Shown here: in pieces, positions 1 through 6,665 of the stretch
Layout: the number at the start of each line of letters is the position of its first letter
Numbering within the stretch: position 1 is the stretch's first letter
Assembly (NCBI GenBank): GCA_007123785.1
Contig: SLGL01000445.1
Span: 1 to 6,665, forward strand
DNA: 6,665 nucleotides
Direction of reading: 5' to 3'
Origin: Balneolaceae bacterium
GTDB taxonomy: Bacteria; Bacteroidota; Rhodothermia; Balneolales; Balneolaceae
Translations under genes and position numbers: made by a program
Notes under the pieces: generated by a model
What the model saw: the letters and a program-made list of their open reading frames with translations, nothing else
Told to the model about the DNA's origin: nothing
Database searches by the model: none

Positions 1-51
1 AGAATCTCTTAATTACTGTTCGTGAAACGGTTGTGAGTGTCTCCATTTATT

Positions 52-86
52 AAAAAATCCCGGGCACCTGACGACACCCGGGATTT
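52..86 (-). terminator. Intrinsic terminator closing the two-gene secreted-protein operon
   Basis: Two perfectly complementary 10-base arms (55-64 and 77-86, AAATCCCGGG / CCCGGGATTT) flank a 12-base loop (65-76). Read on the minus strand, the hairpin is followed directly by a run of six T, part of which overlaps the stem base. It lies about 45 bases past the stop codon of the phosphoesterase gene, which is where a factor-independent terminator is expected. The stem also has an A run on its other side, so some bidirectional activity is possible. No gene is visible in bases 1-51. Confidence 0.9.
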
Positions 87-131
87 CAAATGTACCGGAA
101 ATTCAGACAAAAGACATCCATCCTGTAAATG

Positions 132-2114
132 CTACCTTACCAGCAACATTGTTCTGCTTTGGACAAAAGAATCCGTTTGCATGCGATATAGGTAAATCCC
201 GCTGGAGAAACCCGAGGCATTAAATATCACTTCGTGATTTCCTGGTGTTTTTACCTCATTCACCAGGGTAGCAACAAGTTGCCCGATGACGTCATAAACC
301 TTCAGTGTCACATGCGTTTGTTCAGGAACTTCGTATTGTATGACACTGGATGGATTGAACGGGTTGGGATAGTTCTGAAATAATTTATAGGACTCGGGCA
401 GTTCCTCCTGCTCATCCGATGATACAACCTCCCAATCGTCCTCATCCACTATGGTCGGGTAAACCGTGACCCGTTCAAACTCACGTCCATCGAGCCTCAG
501 ATTCATATCAAGTTTTATTGGAATATTGAATCCGTCCTCTTCATCGTAGACAAGGCCATCCGGAACAAATACATCAATTTCTGCGGTATTCCCGGTAATT
601 TCAATGACCTGATATTCGGTTCGCCACCCGGAAGGGTCATCCTGTTCATAGATGATCAATTCACTGCCCACGGGGAATCGGCTCAGATCCCTTTCATGTG
701 TTCCAGAGTAACCGGTATTCAGCGTTAAAACAGCTGGCTGTTCAGTATTTATCGAGGGAGTTTTGAATGTTCCTATGATATCGCTTCGTTGGTACCGCAT
801 TTCTAAAACATTATACAAACTGAGGCCATTGTAGATATGAGCGAGTTTTATCGCGAGATCAATATCGACAGCCTGCTTCATGATTTCATCCTGATACATG
901 CCATCATCGTCCTTTATCAAATTCATACGATCAATGACGATACCCTCGTAATTTATCACTTCCATTTCGAGGTGGTTTTCGTTTACACGAAAATGAGCGA
1001 ACACATGTTCTCGCTGTCCAATGCCGCCTGCGGTAATCGGACTTGGTCGGACTGAACGCATATTTCCATTCGAGTTGATTGTTACAAAATGAACCGGCTT
1101 ACTGCCCGGTGAACCGATGGGCAATAACCTTTCATAGATATGGTAGTGACCACCAATTGCGATATCCACACCGTATTTTTCACACAGATTGGCAAGTTCG
1201 TAGTAAAAACCATCTGAGAATATCATACCGATTCCACCGGTAGCCGCCCGTATGTTATGTGCTGATAGAATTTTCCACTCAGCGTCGCTTGCAGCTAAAG
1301 CACTTTCCAGCCAAATCAATTGTTCGTCCCTATCCGTTGTATAATCTATTACAAAAACTTCCAGGTTTCCAAATCGATGGGAGTAATACGTTGCAGTCGT
1401 ATTCTCATCAACTGGATCTCCTGCCGGGTCATTAAAAGCAAAAAGCGAGCGGAAATTACGGGCCGGTCGTACATCATGCCCTCCAACCACCGGCAACAAT
1501 ACACTTGTCTCAAGGTATGGCCGGGCAATCTCAAAATACGCTTCCCAACGCGACCAGTCTCGACCATTGCCGCCTATTAAGTCACCTGCTTCAATCACAA
1601 ATGCAGGTTCAATTTTCCCAACAGGTTCACTTATTCGCAAGTACCTGGAAATGTTGTGAGCGTCTGCAACAGCCACAAATTCAAATGGAACGGTATCGTC
1701 GGGCATAGGTGCAGTGACGAACCTTCCGGTACTGGTGGTTTCCCCGTCACCACATTGCACCTCATAGTTGTATTTGGTGAACGGTTCCAGGTTTTCTAGC
1801 AGAGCCAAATGGCGCAGATGATCCAGATCACCATCTTCCAGACGACTATCATGAAAATGTGGTGTGGTCAATTGTGCTATTACAGTCTGTTTCTTGCCAC
1901 CATTTACTGCCTCCAGCTGCACCGTGCCGGCATCAGTACCCGCCGGAGTAACCCAGACCACCTTTGCACTTTCATGGGTTGCTTGCACCACGTATGGTGC
2001 TGCAATAAAACATTCTTCAGCACGGGCATCGTTGGCGGCCAAGCTGGCTATCATAGTAATCAGAATTACGGCTATACTGACCGCCATTTTTTTAGTTTTT
2101 TTTATACTGCACAT
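132..2114 (-). CDS. Secreted calcineurin-like metallophosphoesterase with PAP-like N-domain and T9SS sorting domain
   Basis: Predicted exported phosphoesterase of 660 residues. Residues 1-32 form a signal peptide (KKTKK, then a hydrophobic stretch, likely cleavage after ARA32). Residues 35-135 resemble the fibronectin-like N-terminal domain of purple acid phosphatases. The calcineurin-like core spans about 144-400, with metal-ligand motifs D151-A-H153, GD178, GGH213D, H285 and GGH322-Y-H324-IYER. Two deviations are visible: the Asn of the usual GNH(D/E) motif is Gly212, and the Tyr that makes true PAPs purple is absent after D178. Residues 406-560 match nothing I recognise. An acidic linker leads to a T9SS type A sorting domain (572-660). 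Met1 is preferred over Met10 because it supplies the basic n-region. The start is 30 bases after the DUF4838 gene's stop, so co-transcription is likely. Substrate unknown; a nucleotide, phosphoester or phosphoglycan substrate is possible. Confidence 0.9.
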   Translation of the reverse strand: MCSIKKTKKMAVSIAVILITMIASLAANDARAEECFIAAPYVVQATHESAKVVWVTPAGTDAGTVQLEAVNGGKKQTVIAQLTTPHFHDSRLEDGDLDHLRHLALLENLEPFTKYNYEVQCGDGETTSTGRFVTAPMPDDTVPFEFVAVADAHNISRYLRISEPVGKIEPAFVIEAGDLIGGNGRDWSRWEAYFEIARPYLETSVLLPVVGGHDVRPARNFRSLFAFNDPAGDPVDENTTATYYSHRFGNLEVFVIDYTTDRDEQLIWLESALAASDAEWKILSAHNIRAATGGIGMIFSDGFYYELANLCEKYGVDIAIGGHYHIYERLLPIGSPGSKPVHFVTINSNGNMRSVRPSPITAGGIGQREHVFAHFRVNENHLEMEVINYEGIVIDRMNLIKDDDGMYQDEIMKQAVDIDLAIKLAHIYNGLSLYNVLEMRYQRSDIIGTFKTPSINTEQPAVLTLNTGYSGTHERDLSRFPVGSELIIYEQDDPSGWRTEYQVIEITGNTAEIDVFVPDGLVYDEEDGFNIPIKLDMNLRLDGREFERVTVYPTIVDEDDWEVVSSDEQEELPESYKLFQNYPNPFNPSSVIQYEVPEQTHVTLKVYDVIGQLVATLVNEVKTPGNHEVIFNASGFSSGIYLYRMQTDSFVQSRTMLLVR

Positions 2115-2144
2115 AGCACAACTATTTATTTTATTTGAAGATTG

Positions 2145-5063
2145 TTATCTCACCAACACCATCTGTCTGGTTTTTTGAAACGTATCTGTTTGTATCCGGT
2201 ATAGGTAAATACCGCTGGCCAGGGAACCTGCATCAAAGACCACTTCGTATCTCCCGGGACTCTTTTCTTCATTGACAAGCGTACTGACTCTCTGGCCTAT
2301 CACATTGTAGACATCGAGCCTGACCGGCGTTTTTTCAGGAATAGCAAACTGTATCCGAGTTGACGGATTGAAGGGATTGGGATAGTTCTGGTTTAGTTCG
2401 AAAGAGGTTGGCAATTTACCCATGTTTTCTTCGTCATCCTCAGCGGGTAGATCTTTTCCCAAAACCACTTCTATCGGCAGGAGCAATTCTCTTTCATTTC
2501 GAGCCAGATAAGGTGGTACGGTCATAAGCCGAACAGTTCTGTTTCTATCGGCTGATATACTCCACAGGGAACCGTCTTTTCCTTCCTTAACAGGCAGGGA
2601 AAAATAACCACTTCCTTCCTCCTCGTTTTGCCAACCTTCGATTGTCTCACCGTTGTTATCTCTAAATCTGACATTGTGGTGATGATTGAGATATCCACCA
2701 ACTACTGTAGTCCCTTCAGGTACATAAAAATACAAACTAAAGTCTCTCTGAAAGCTAAAGGAGTTATCAGCACTGGCCAATACAGTCATGGGGTGTCCCT
2801 CTTCCCACTCCAAATGAGTGCGATCGTTACCGTCGTTCCATATCAATTCATGCAGACCATCGTATGGAGTCATCAGTTCAATTTGGTAGAAATCTCTATC
2901 AGGCGGCACACTATCATCAAAATCTACCGCTTCTGTTGTTGCTTCCATTGGCGACATCAGATGAAACCGGACATTCCCCCTGTTCCCGTAAATGGTTCCG
3001 GCCCTGACTTCCAACTGCAATGGATCATCAGCCTGCAGCCAAGTAAACATGCTTTTATTACCACGAAAACCTCGGCCAAAACTGCCAGTTCTCACCTCCG
3101 GCAGGTCAAGACCCGAAAGAGCTGGGACTAAATCCTCGCTGAAGGCAACAATATCAAAATCAAGCTCTTCTTTTTCATACTGTTCAAGGCCATTCCTTAC
3201 AATATCTGCGATCTCTTCATCCGTAAATAATTGACTGCTTTTCCATGGTTCCATGTCTATCAGTTCACGACCTACCGATAATCTGCCCGGATCCGCCTCA
3301 CTTGGAATTACGATAGAATTGTCCGATCTCCGAAAATGAACATACAAATGACGAACGGGTGACATCATTCTGCTTTGCATGCGGTAGAGATGGCGAAATG
3401 TGTTTTGTGCCGCTCCTTGACGGGAAGCATCGGAATCTGTATTCCTTAATTTGGAATAGAGCTCGAAATACCTTGTATAAAGCACAATTTCATCAAGGCG
3501 CGCCATGAGTTCGGGATCATCGGTGAGCTTTTTAGCATCATTGATGTAGATATACATACGTGCTAAAAAATCATTGTTCGTACGAGGGATAGAATTTCCA
3601 CGTCCCACCAGCTCATAAAAATTTCGCATGGGTTCTTTGGCTTCACCAAATGCCTTTTCGAGGAAATCCTCAATGATGTCTTCGACCTGGTCTGTCAGTG
3701 AAATATCCCACAACAAATTGGCGGAGACATAATAACCTAACCCATTAATAGGCCATGAATCCACCGAATTGGCATTCATTAAACGTGCTCCATTGATATG
3801 AAAGAAGGGAACTCTATCTAATAAATAATTGAGATTACCGCCTTTACCACTTGGAGGTAGTCCTTGATGCCATACAAAGGTATCATAGTAGTCACGGATG
3901 CCAATCATGGCCCCTTGCCTGCTCCATTTTCTAACCAGTTCTTCAACAGAAAAAGATGCGTGAACAAAACTAGTGGCAACACTTACAACCACATTTGGAT
4001 GAACTTCGATGTTGGGAGGGGCAGAATGATGGTTATAGGCATAAATGCCCACGTACTTATCCCCATAGCCCAGGTCGTTGATAGCTTCCGCCACGGCATT
4101 AGCAAGGTACACGACGCGGTCAGTTATTGAACCCATAGCCTGTTCTTCCAGCGAGTCACACCACCCCCCCCCATCCGAGGGCTCCATTGATACACTTAAC
4201 AAACCGGGATTAGCTTCAATTCGATTGACGGCATCCTGAACAACCAGCTCAACAAGCCCCGGTTCGGATACACGGAATTTTGAAGTGTTGCCTGCCGTGT
4301 ATTCGGGATGAGCATCAAAAGCTTCTTGGTTTCTATTAATAATATGCCGGTACGCATGTCCCGTACTAATATTAAATGATGAGGTCATCCGATTTCGGTC
4401 CTGCCAGTCATGCCACATTTGCCTGTGGGTGTACGCCGCTTCACGCGGGCCATTCCGGTTGTAAAAATCCGGGATTTCAAATGAGTCGCCGTAAACCCTC
4501 AAAGTCGGTTTGTCCGGAATGACCTCCCACGTTTGGGTGGGGAAAAATTGCCGGTAGCCGATATTGTACAGAAAAGTCCATACCGCATGCTGCGCAGCCA
4601 GGTCGGATGCGCCAATAAGATAAACACCAGATGCATGTGTGCGCACCAGATGTTCATCCAGACGTGTTGGCTTCTTCGGGTTGAACAGGTCATTAAGGCC
4701 CAGGTTCGGGAAATCCTTGAAGTTTCCAACGGCAAGCCCGTTGGTACCGTCACCAGTGACTACCTGGAATTCACCGCCGGTGATCCGGCCCAGATAGTCC
4801 GCCAGATCCCGGGCAGCATCCCGGGTCCGTCTTGAGGCATCCTGTCCCACAACAACATCCATGAGCGCCTGCCCATCACTGGATATTTGGGCATAGGATG
4901 GACCGCCCAAACGGGACTGAATTATCTGTTCATATTCGTGTTTTTTGTCCTGAGCGGTAGCAGAAAACGTCAGTATCAGCACAAGCAGCGCCAGGCAGGC
5001 TGATTTGAGTGCTACGATGATGAATTTATGGTTTACATGCCGTTTTTGTAATTGTACTTCCAT
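2145..5063 (-). CDS. Secreted DUF4838-family putative glycan-active protein with T9SS sorting domain
   Basis: Protein of 972 residues. A signal peptide covers about residues 1-37 (basic n-region, hydrophobic 14-33, cleavage near ATA|QD). Residues 65-190 resemble the N-terminal domain of alpha-glucuronidase-like proteins (VVVGQDAS..AARDLADYLGRITG, then AVWTFLYNIGYRQFFPTQTWEVIP). Residues 195-490 match DUF4838, with the motif SMEPSDGGGWC (292-302), NHHSAPP (344-350) and an LLWD..FGEA region near 450-474. DUF4838 proteins are thought to have a GH67-like barrel, but their activity is mostly untested. Only one Cys (C302) remains where I recall relatives having a Cys cluster. Residues 640-875 look beta-rich and unassigned. 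An acidic linker precedes the T9SS type A domain (884-972). Met1 is supported because in-frame TAG and TAA stops lie seven and eight codons upstream and the next in-frame Met is residue 68. The DGGG codons form a run of nine G. It is the first gene of the pair with the phosphoesterase. Confidence 0.88.
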   Translation of the reverse strand: MEVQLQKRHVNHKFIIVALKSACLALLVLILTFSATAQDKKHEYEQIIQSRLGGPSYAQISSDGQALMDVVVGQDASRRTRDAARDLADYLGRITGGEFQVVTGDGTNGLAVGNFKDFPNLGLNDLFNPKKPTRLDEHLVRTHASGVYLIGASDLAAQHAVWTFLYNIGYRQFFPTQTWEVIPDKPTLRVYGDSFEIPDFYNRNGPREAAYTHRQMWHDWQDRNRMTSSFNISTGHAYRHIINRNQEAFDAHPEYTAGNTSKFRVSEPGLVELVVQDAVNRIEANPGLLSVSMEPSDGGGWCDSLEEQAMGSITDRVVYLANAVAEAINDLGYGDKYVGIYAYNHHSAPPNIEVHPNVVVSVATSFVHASFSVEELVRKWSRQGAMIGIRDYYDTFVWHQGLPPSGKGGNLNYLLDRVPFFHINGARLMNANSVDSWPINGLGYYVSANLLWDISLTDQVEDIIEDFLEKAFGEAKEPMRNFYELVGRGNSIPRTNNDFLARMYIYINDAKKLTDDPELMARLDEIVLYTRYFELYSKLRNTDSDASRQGAAQNTFRHLYRMQSRMMSPVRHLYVHFRRSDNSIVIPSEADPGRLSVGRELIDMEPWKSSQLFTDEEIADIVRNGLEQYEKEELDFDIVAFSEDLVPALSGLDLPEVRTGSFGRGFRGNKSMFTWLQADDPLQLEVRAGTIYGNRGNVRFHLMSPMEATTEAVDFDDSVPPDRDFYQIELMTPYDGLHELIWNDGNDRTHLEWEEGHPMTVLASADNSFSFQRDFSLYFYVPEGTTVVGGYLNHHHNVRFRDNNGETIEGWQNEEEGSGYFSLPVKEGKDGSLWSISADRNRTVRLMTVPPYLARNERELLLPIEVVLGKDLPAEDDEENMGKLPTSFELNQNYPNPFNPSTRIQFAIPEKTPVRLDVYNVIGQRVSTLVNEEKSPGRYEVVFDAGSLASGIYLYRIQTDTFQKTRQMVLVR

Positions 5064-5573
5064 AATGCTACTAATTGGTATCTATTAAGTGCCGTTTGCA
5101 GGATAGATTTTGTTATCGATAGGGGTACTACCAATGAGATTGTGGAAATGCACAGTCAATTTTTAAGATTTTTTTTGTTACTTGTTATCGACTGTTTTTT
5201 GTCTGTATGCAGCCCGCCAACTGACATGGATGACACCAATACACCAATAAGAAATTACTGGTGAAGCATGCTCCGGAAGCGTCCTTTGTGCAGCTCATTT
5301 CCGGGGTATTAGCTGAATTATTAAGAAATTCTAACGTTTGCATAAAATACGAATATTCAGAGCATTAGCAATGTAGATTTTCAATAAAGAGTATGAATTT
5401 CCCGTTTTGTTACAGTGATTTAAAAATCTTATTTGGATTTACTTTTCAAAGTCACTATTACAGAATCATTTGCGCCCTCCTGCCCGCAGAACTTCTTGAT
5501 GTGCAATGCGGTGCCTGGTCATGGCATGTCCCGTAATTACGCGAATAGTACCTGCCGCGCCGCTGCATGATAT
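5064..5573. other. Intergenic region, presumed promoter/leader of the DUF4838 operon
   Basis: No convincing gene is seen in these 510 bases. The half next to the DUF4838 gene is AT-rich, and the stretch about 5470-5573 is visibly richer in GC. As the two-gene operon starts at 5063, its promoter should lie here, but I could not pick out a clear Bacteroidota-type -33/-7 pair. Structures present: a short hairpin (5242-5263), a repeated TTGTTATCGA (5110-5119 and 5182-5191), the palindrome TATCGATA inside the former area, and a tandem ACACCAAT just before the hairpin. A 38-codon plus-strand frame (5148-5264) resembles a tiny exported peptide but is not called as a gene. Confidence 0.6.
5242..5263 (-). 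other. Short hairpin in the leader region of the DUF4838 gene
   Basis: On the minus strand, CACCAGTAA and TTATTGGTG pair over nine positions around a TTTC loop, with a single G-U wobble. On the plus strand the same position would be an A-C mismatch around a GAAA loop, so the minus-strand RNA is the better-paired form. It lies about 180 bases upstream of the DUF4838 start and has no following T run, so it is not an intrinsic terminator. It may be a leader-RNA element or a protein-binding site, or chance. Confidence 0.35.
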
Positions 5574-6171
5574 TCACCGGATCAGTTTATTCAGTCTTCC
5601 CAGACCATTCACGGCTATCTTCCGCAGATGAAATAACACCGGACGAAGAATCTTGAAATACCGACCGTTTTCGACCACTGCACCAAACTGTTTTTTGTAG
5701 TTCCTTATGCCTCTGTAGCTATCGCCCATTCCGGCTCCCATCAGGTTAACCGCCTGCAAATTGTGCTCCAAACCGAATTCCATTGCTGCCTTGATAGCGA
5801 GGTGTGTTGGATAAATCCGGTTATTATAGCCTATTTTCCGGCAATAGTACTGGGTGTATATCTCCCTTCTTTTGTTGGTCTTGATTTCAGCAAGCAAGCC
5901 GGCCATATCCTTCTCTTCCAGCCTGATCTGGACATTCACATAGGGAAGATAGCTCCAACCCCTTTTTCTTTTTGAAAATGATCACGCATAATGCTTTCAG
6001 TTCGCCATCTGATTCGACCGCATAGACATCTGAGGAAAACTCACTGCTTGCATTGATTACATTGACGAAGGCAGGCGACTGGAATGGGGAGCTGTATTTG
6101 CTTTTGTCCAGCAGTTTTTCCCATTTTTGCCTGTCAATCGCATCCACCCCCTTCAGGATTTTCATACTCAT
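5574..6171 (-). pseudogene. FemAB/GNAT-type aminoacyltransferase pseudogene with internal deletions
   Basis: Remnant of a FemA/FemB-like or GNAT-fold transferase, a family that adds amino acids to peptidoglycan precursors or acts in surface polysaccharide clusters. The N-terminal part starts at 6171 and reads for about 71 residues (WEKLL, SSPFQSPAFVNVI, LKALCVIIF, KKKKG). Near 5957-5962 the recognisable protein switches frame and resumes as GWSYLPYVNVQIRLEE. The segment expected between these, including the usual GGPL-type motif, is missing. Downstream, EIKTNKRREI (codons ending at 5859) is joined in frame to YTQYYCRKIGYNN, skipping the central region that normally separates them. The C-terminus is intact (IYPTHLAI, VNLMGAGMGDSYRGIRNYKKQFGA, stop at 5574). 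About 200 codons remain, against roughly 330 in full-length relatives. Expression would give a 94-residue frameshifted product. Family assignment is from motif memory. Confidence 0.8.
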
Positions 6172-6236
6172 CTACGTCGATTTAATGGATTGCCTTTATT
6201 GTGGATGCATGGCCGCATGATTGTCACAGTTCCCGG

Positions 6237-6665
6237 TCACCGGCAACGTCGTCGCTCCCAGGCATACCCGACATACTCCTTGATTGCGCTTTCCAGTTCA
6301 CCGATGCTGCCCCACGAGGGCAGCAGTTTGCCCGGCCGGAATGGATCCTCCGGTTTCTGCTTGCGTATGAATGCCGCGGGTGCCGCGACGGGACTTGCCT
6401 CCTGCTGGTCGAAGATCATCATGGCGCGACGCATATGCAGGGCCGATGTGGAGATGATGATGCGGGCGCCGGGTCCGTGTTCTCGCACAAAAGCGCGAGC
6501 CTCATCGCATGTGGAAGCCGCTTCCGGCTGGATGAGGATGTGTTCGGGATCCACGCCCAGCGATATGAGCGCATCGCGTGTTGCTTCCGCCTGGGAATAT
6601 TCCCCGTACTCGTAACGACCGGAGGTGATCAGGCGGGCCTCGGGCATCAGCCGGTACACGCGCAG
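6237..6665 (-). CDS. YdcF/ElyC/SanA-family (DUF218) protein, C-terminal part only
   Basis: The frame is open through the right window edge, so the true start lies outside; the GTG at 6659 is unlikely to be the start. About 142 codons are visible. The family (E. coli SanA, ElyC, YdcF) consists of envelope proteins linked to cell-wall or surface-polymer processes, with biochemistry largely unresolved. Three family blocks are seen in the usual order: LITSGRYEYGEYSQAEATRDAL with LGVDPEHILIQ, then EAASTCDEARAF (the usual 'NT.EN' site, here diverged), then IIISTSALHMRRAMMIF (the 'TSa.Hm.RA' block). The C-terminus (WGSIGELESAIKEYVGYAW) is typical and complete. The N-terminal block, with any signal or membrane anchor, is not in the window. 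The coding region is about 65% GC in the lines counted, far above the rest of the window. It ends 65 bases before the FemAB remnant, which has the same orientation. Confidence 0.82.
   Translation of the reverse strand: MRVYRLMPEARLITSGRYEYGEYSQAEATRDALISLGVDPEHILIQPEAASTCDEARAFVREHGPGARIIISTSALHMRRAMMIFDQQEASPVAAPAAFIRKQKPEDPFRPGKLLPSWGSIGELESAIKEYVGYAWERRRCR

Noticed and set aside
837..2178. Several plus-strand frames of 67-109 codons opposite the phosphoesterase gene
   Set aside because: They overlap a long, well-supported minus-strand gene and show no domain, signal or plausible composition of their own.
2628..4835. Plus-strand frames of 80-167 codons and a minus-strand 84-codon frame (4499-4753) within the DUF4838 gene
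   Set aside because: All lie inside the DUF4838 coding region in other frames and have no recognisable protein features.
5064..5200. Candidate sigma-70-like promoter with TTGACT on the minus strand near 5160
   Set aside because: No acceptable -10 element at the right spacing, and Bacteroidota promoters differ from this pattern.
5460..5573. Short minus-strand frames just past the FemAB remnant, including a GTG overlapping its stop codon and an 18-codon frame rich in Arg/His
   Set aside because: Fewer than 40 codons, no recognised motif; possibly leftover coding DNA, but I cannot assign it.
5763..6615. Plus-strand frames over the FemAB remnant and the YdcF gene (70 and 162 codons)
   Set aside because: They are antisense to recognisable family blocks; the longer one arises from few stops in GC-rich DNA.
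1..6665. CRISPR array, tRNA, rRNA or insertion sequence
   Set aside because: No regularly spaced repeats, no cloverleaf-like segments, no transposase motifs and no flanking terminal inverted repeats were seen.

Overview
The window reads as accessory DNA of a Bacteroidota-type bacterium, most likely from the Rhodothermota/Balneolota side or a neighbouring Fibrobacteres-Chlorobi-Bacteroidetes lineage. The main reason is that both large proteins end in a type A sorting domain of the type IX secretion system (T9SS), with the 'QNYPNPFNPS' signature and a 'SGIYLYR...LLVR/VLVR' tail common in those groups. The start codons also lack clear Shine-Dalgarno sequences, as is usual there. The lineage call is inference from these signs only.

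All recognisable genes lie on the minus strand, so transcription runs from high to low coordinates. From upstream to downstream they are: (1) the C-terminal part of a YdcF/ElyC/SanA-family (DUF218) envelope protein, cut by the right window edge (6237-6665); (2) a decayed FemAB/GNAT-type aminoacyltransferase gene (5574-6171) in which at least two internal deletions have removed the middle, one of them shifting the frame; (3) about 510 bases with no convincing gene (5064-5573), presumably holding the promoter and leader of the next unit; (4) a 972-residue secreted DUF4838 protein (2145-5063); (5) a 660-residue secreted calcineurin-like phosphoesterase with a purple-acid-phosphatase-like N-terminal domain (132-2114). 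A strong intrinsic terminator (52-86) closes the unit.

Genes 4 and 5 are 30 bases apart, share the export route and end at one terminator, so they look like a two-gene operon. It would deliver a putative glycan-active protein and a putative phosphoesterase to the cell surface or medium. A joint role in breaking down a phosphorylated or otherwise decorated glycan is a reasonable guess, but nothing in the sequence proves the substrate. Points of interest are a nine-G run inside the conserved DUF4838 motif, loss of the usual metal-binding Asn in the phosphoesterase, the doubly deleted FemAB gene, and a sharp GC change near 6236 (about 65% in the YdcF gene, about 44% in the lines sampled elsewhere). 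No RNA genes, CRISPR arrays or insertion sequences were recognised.
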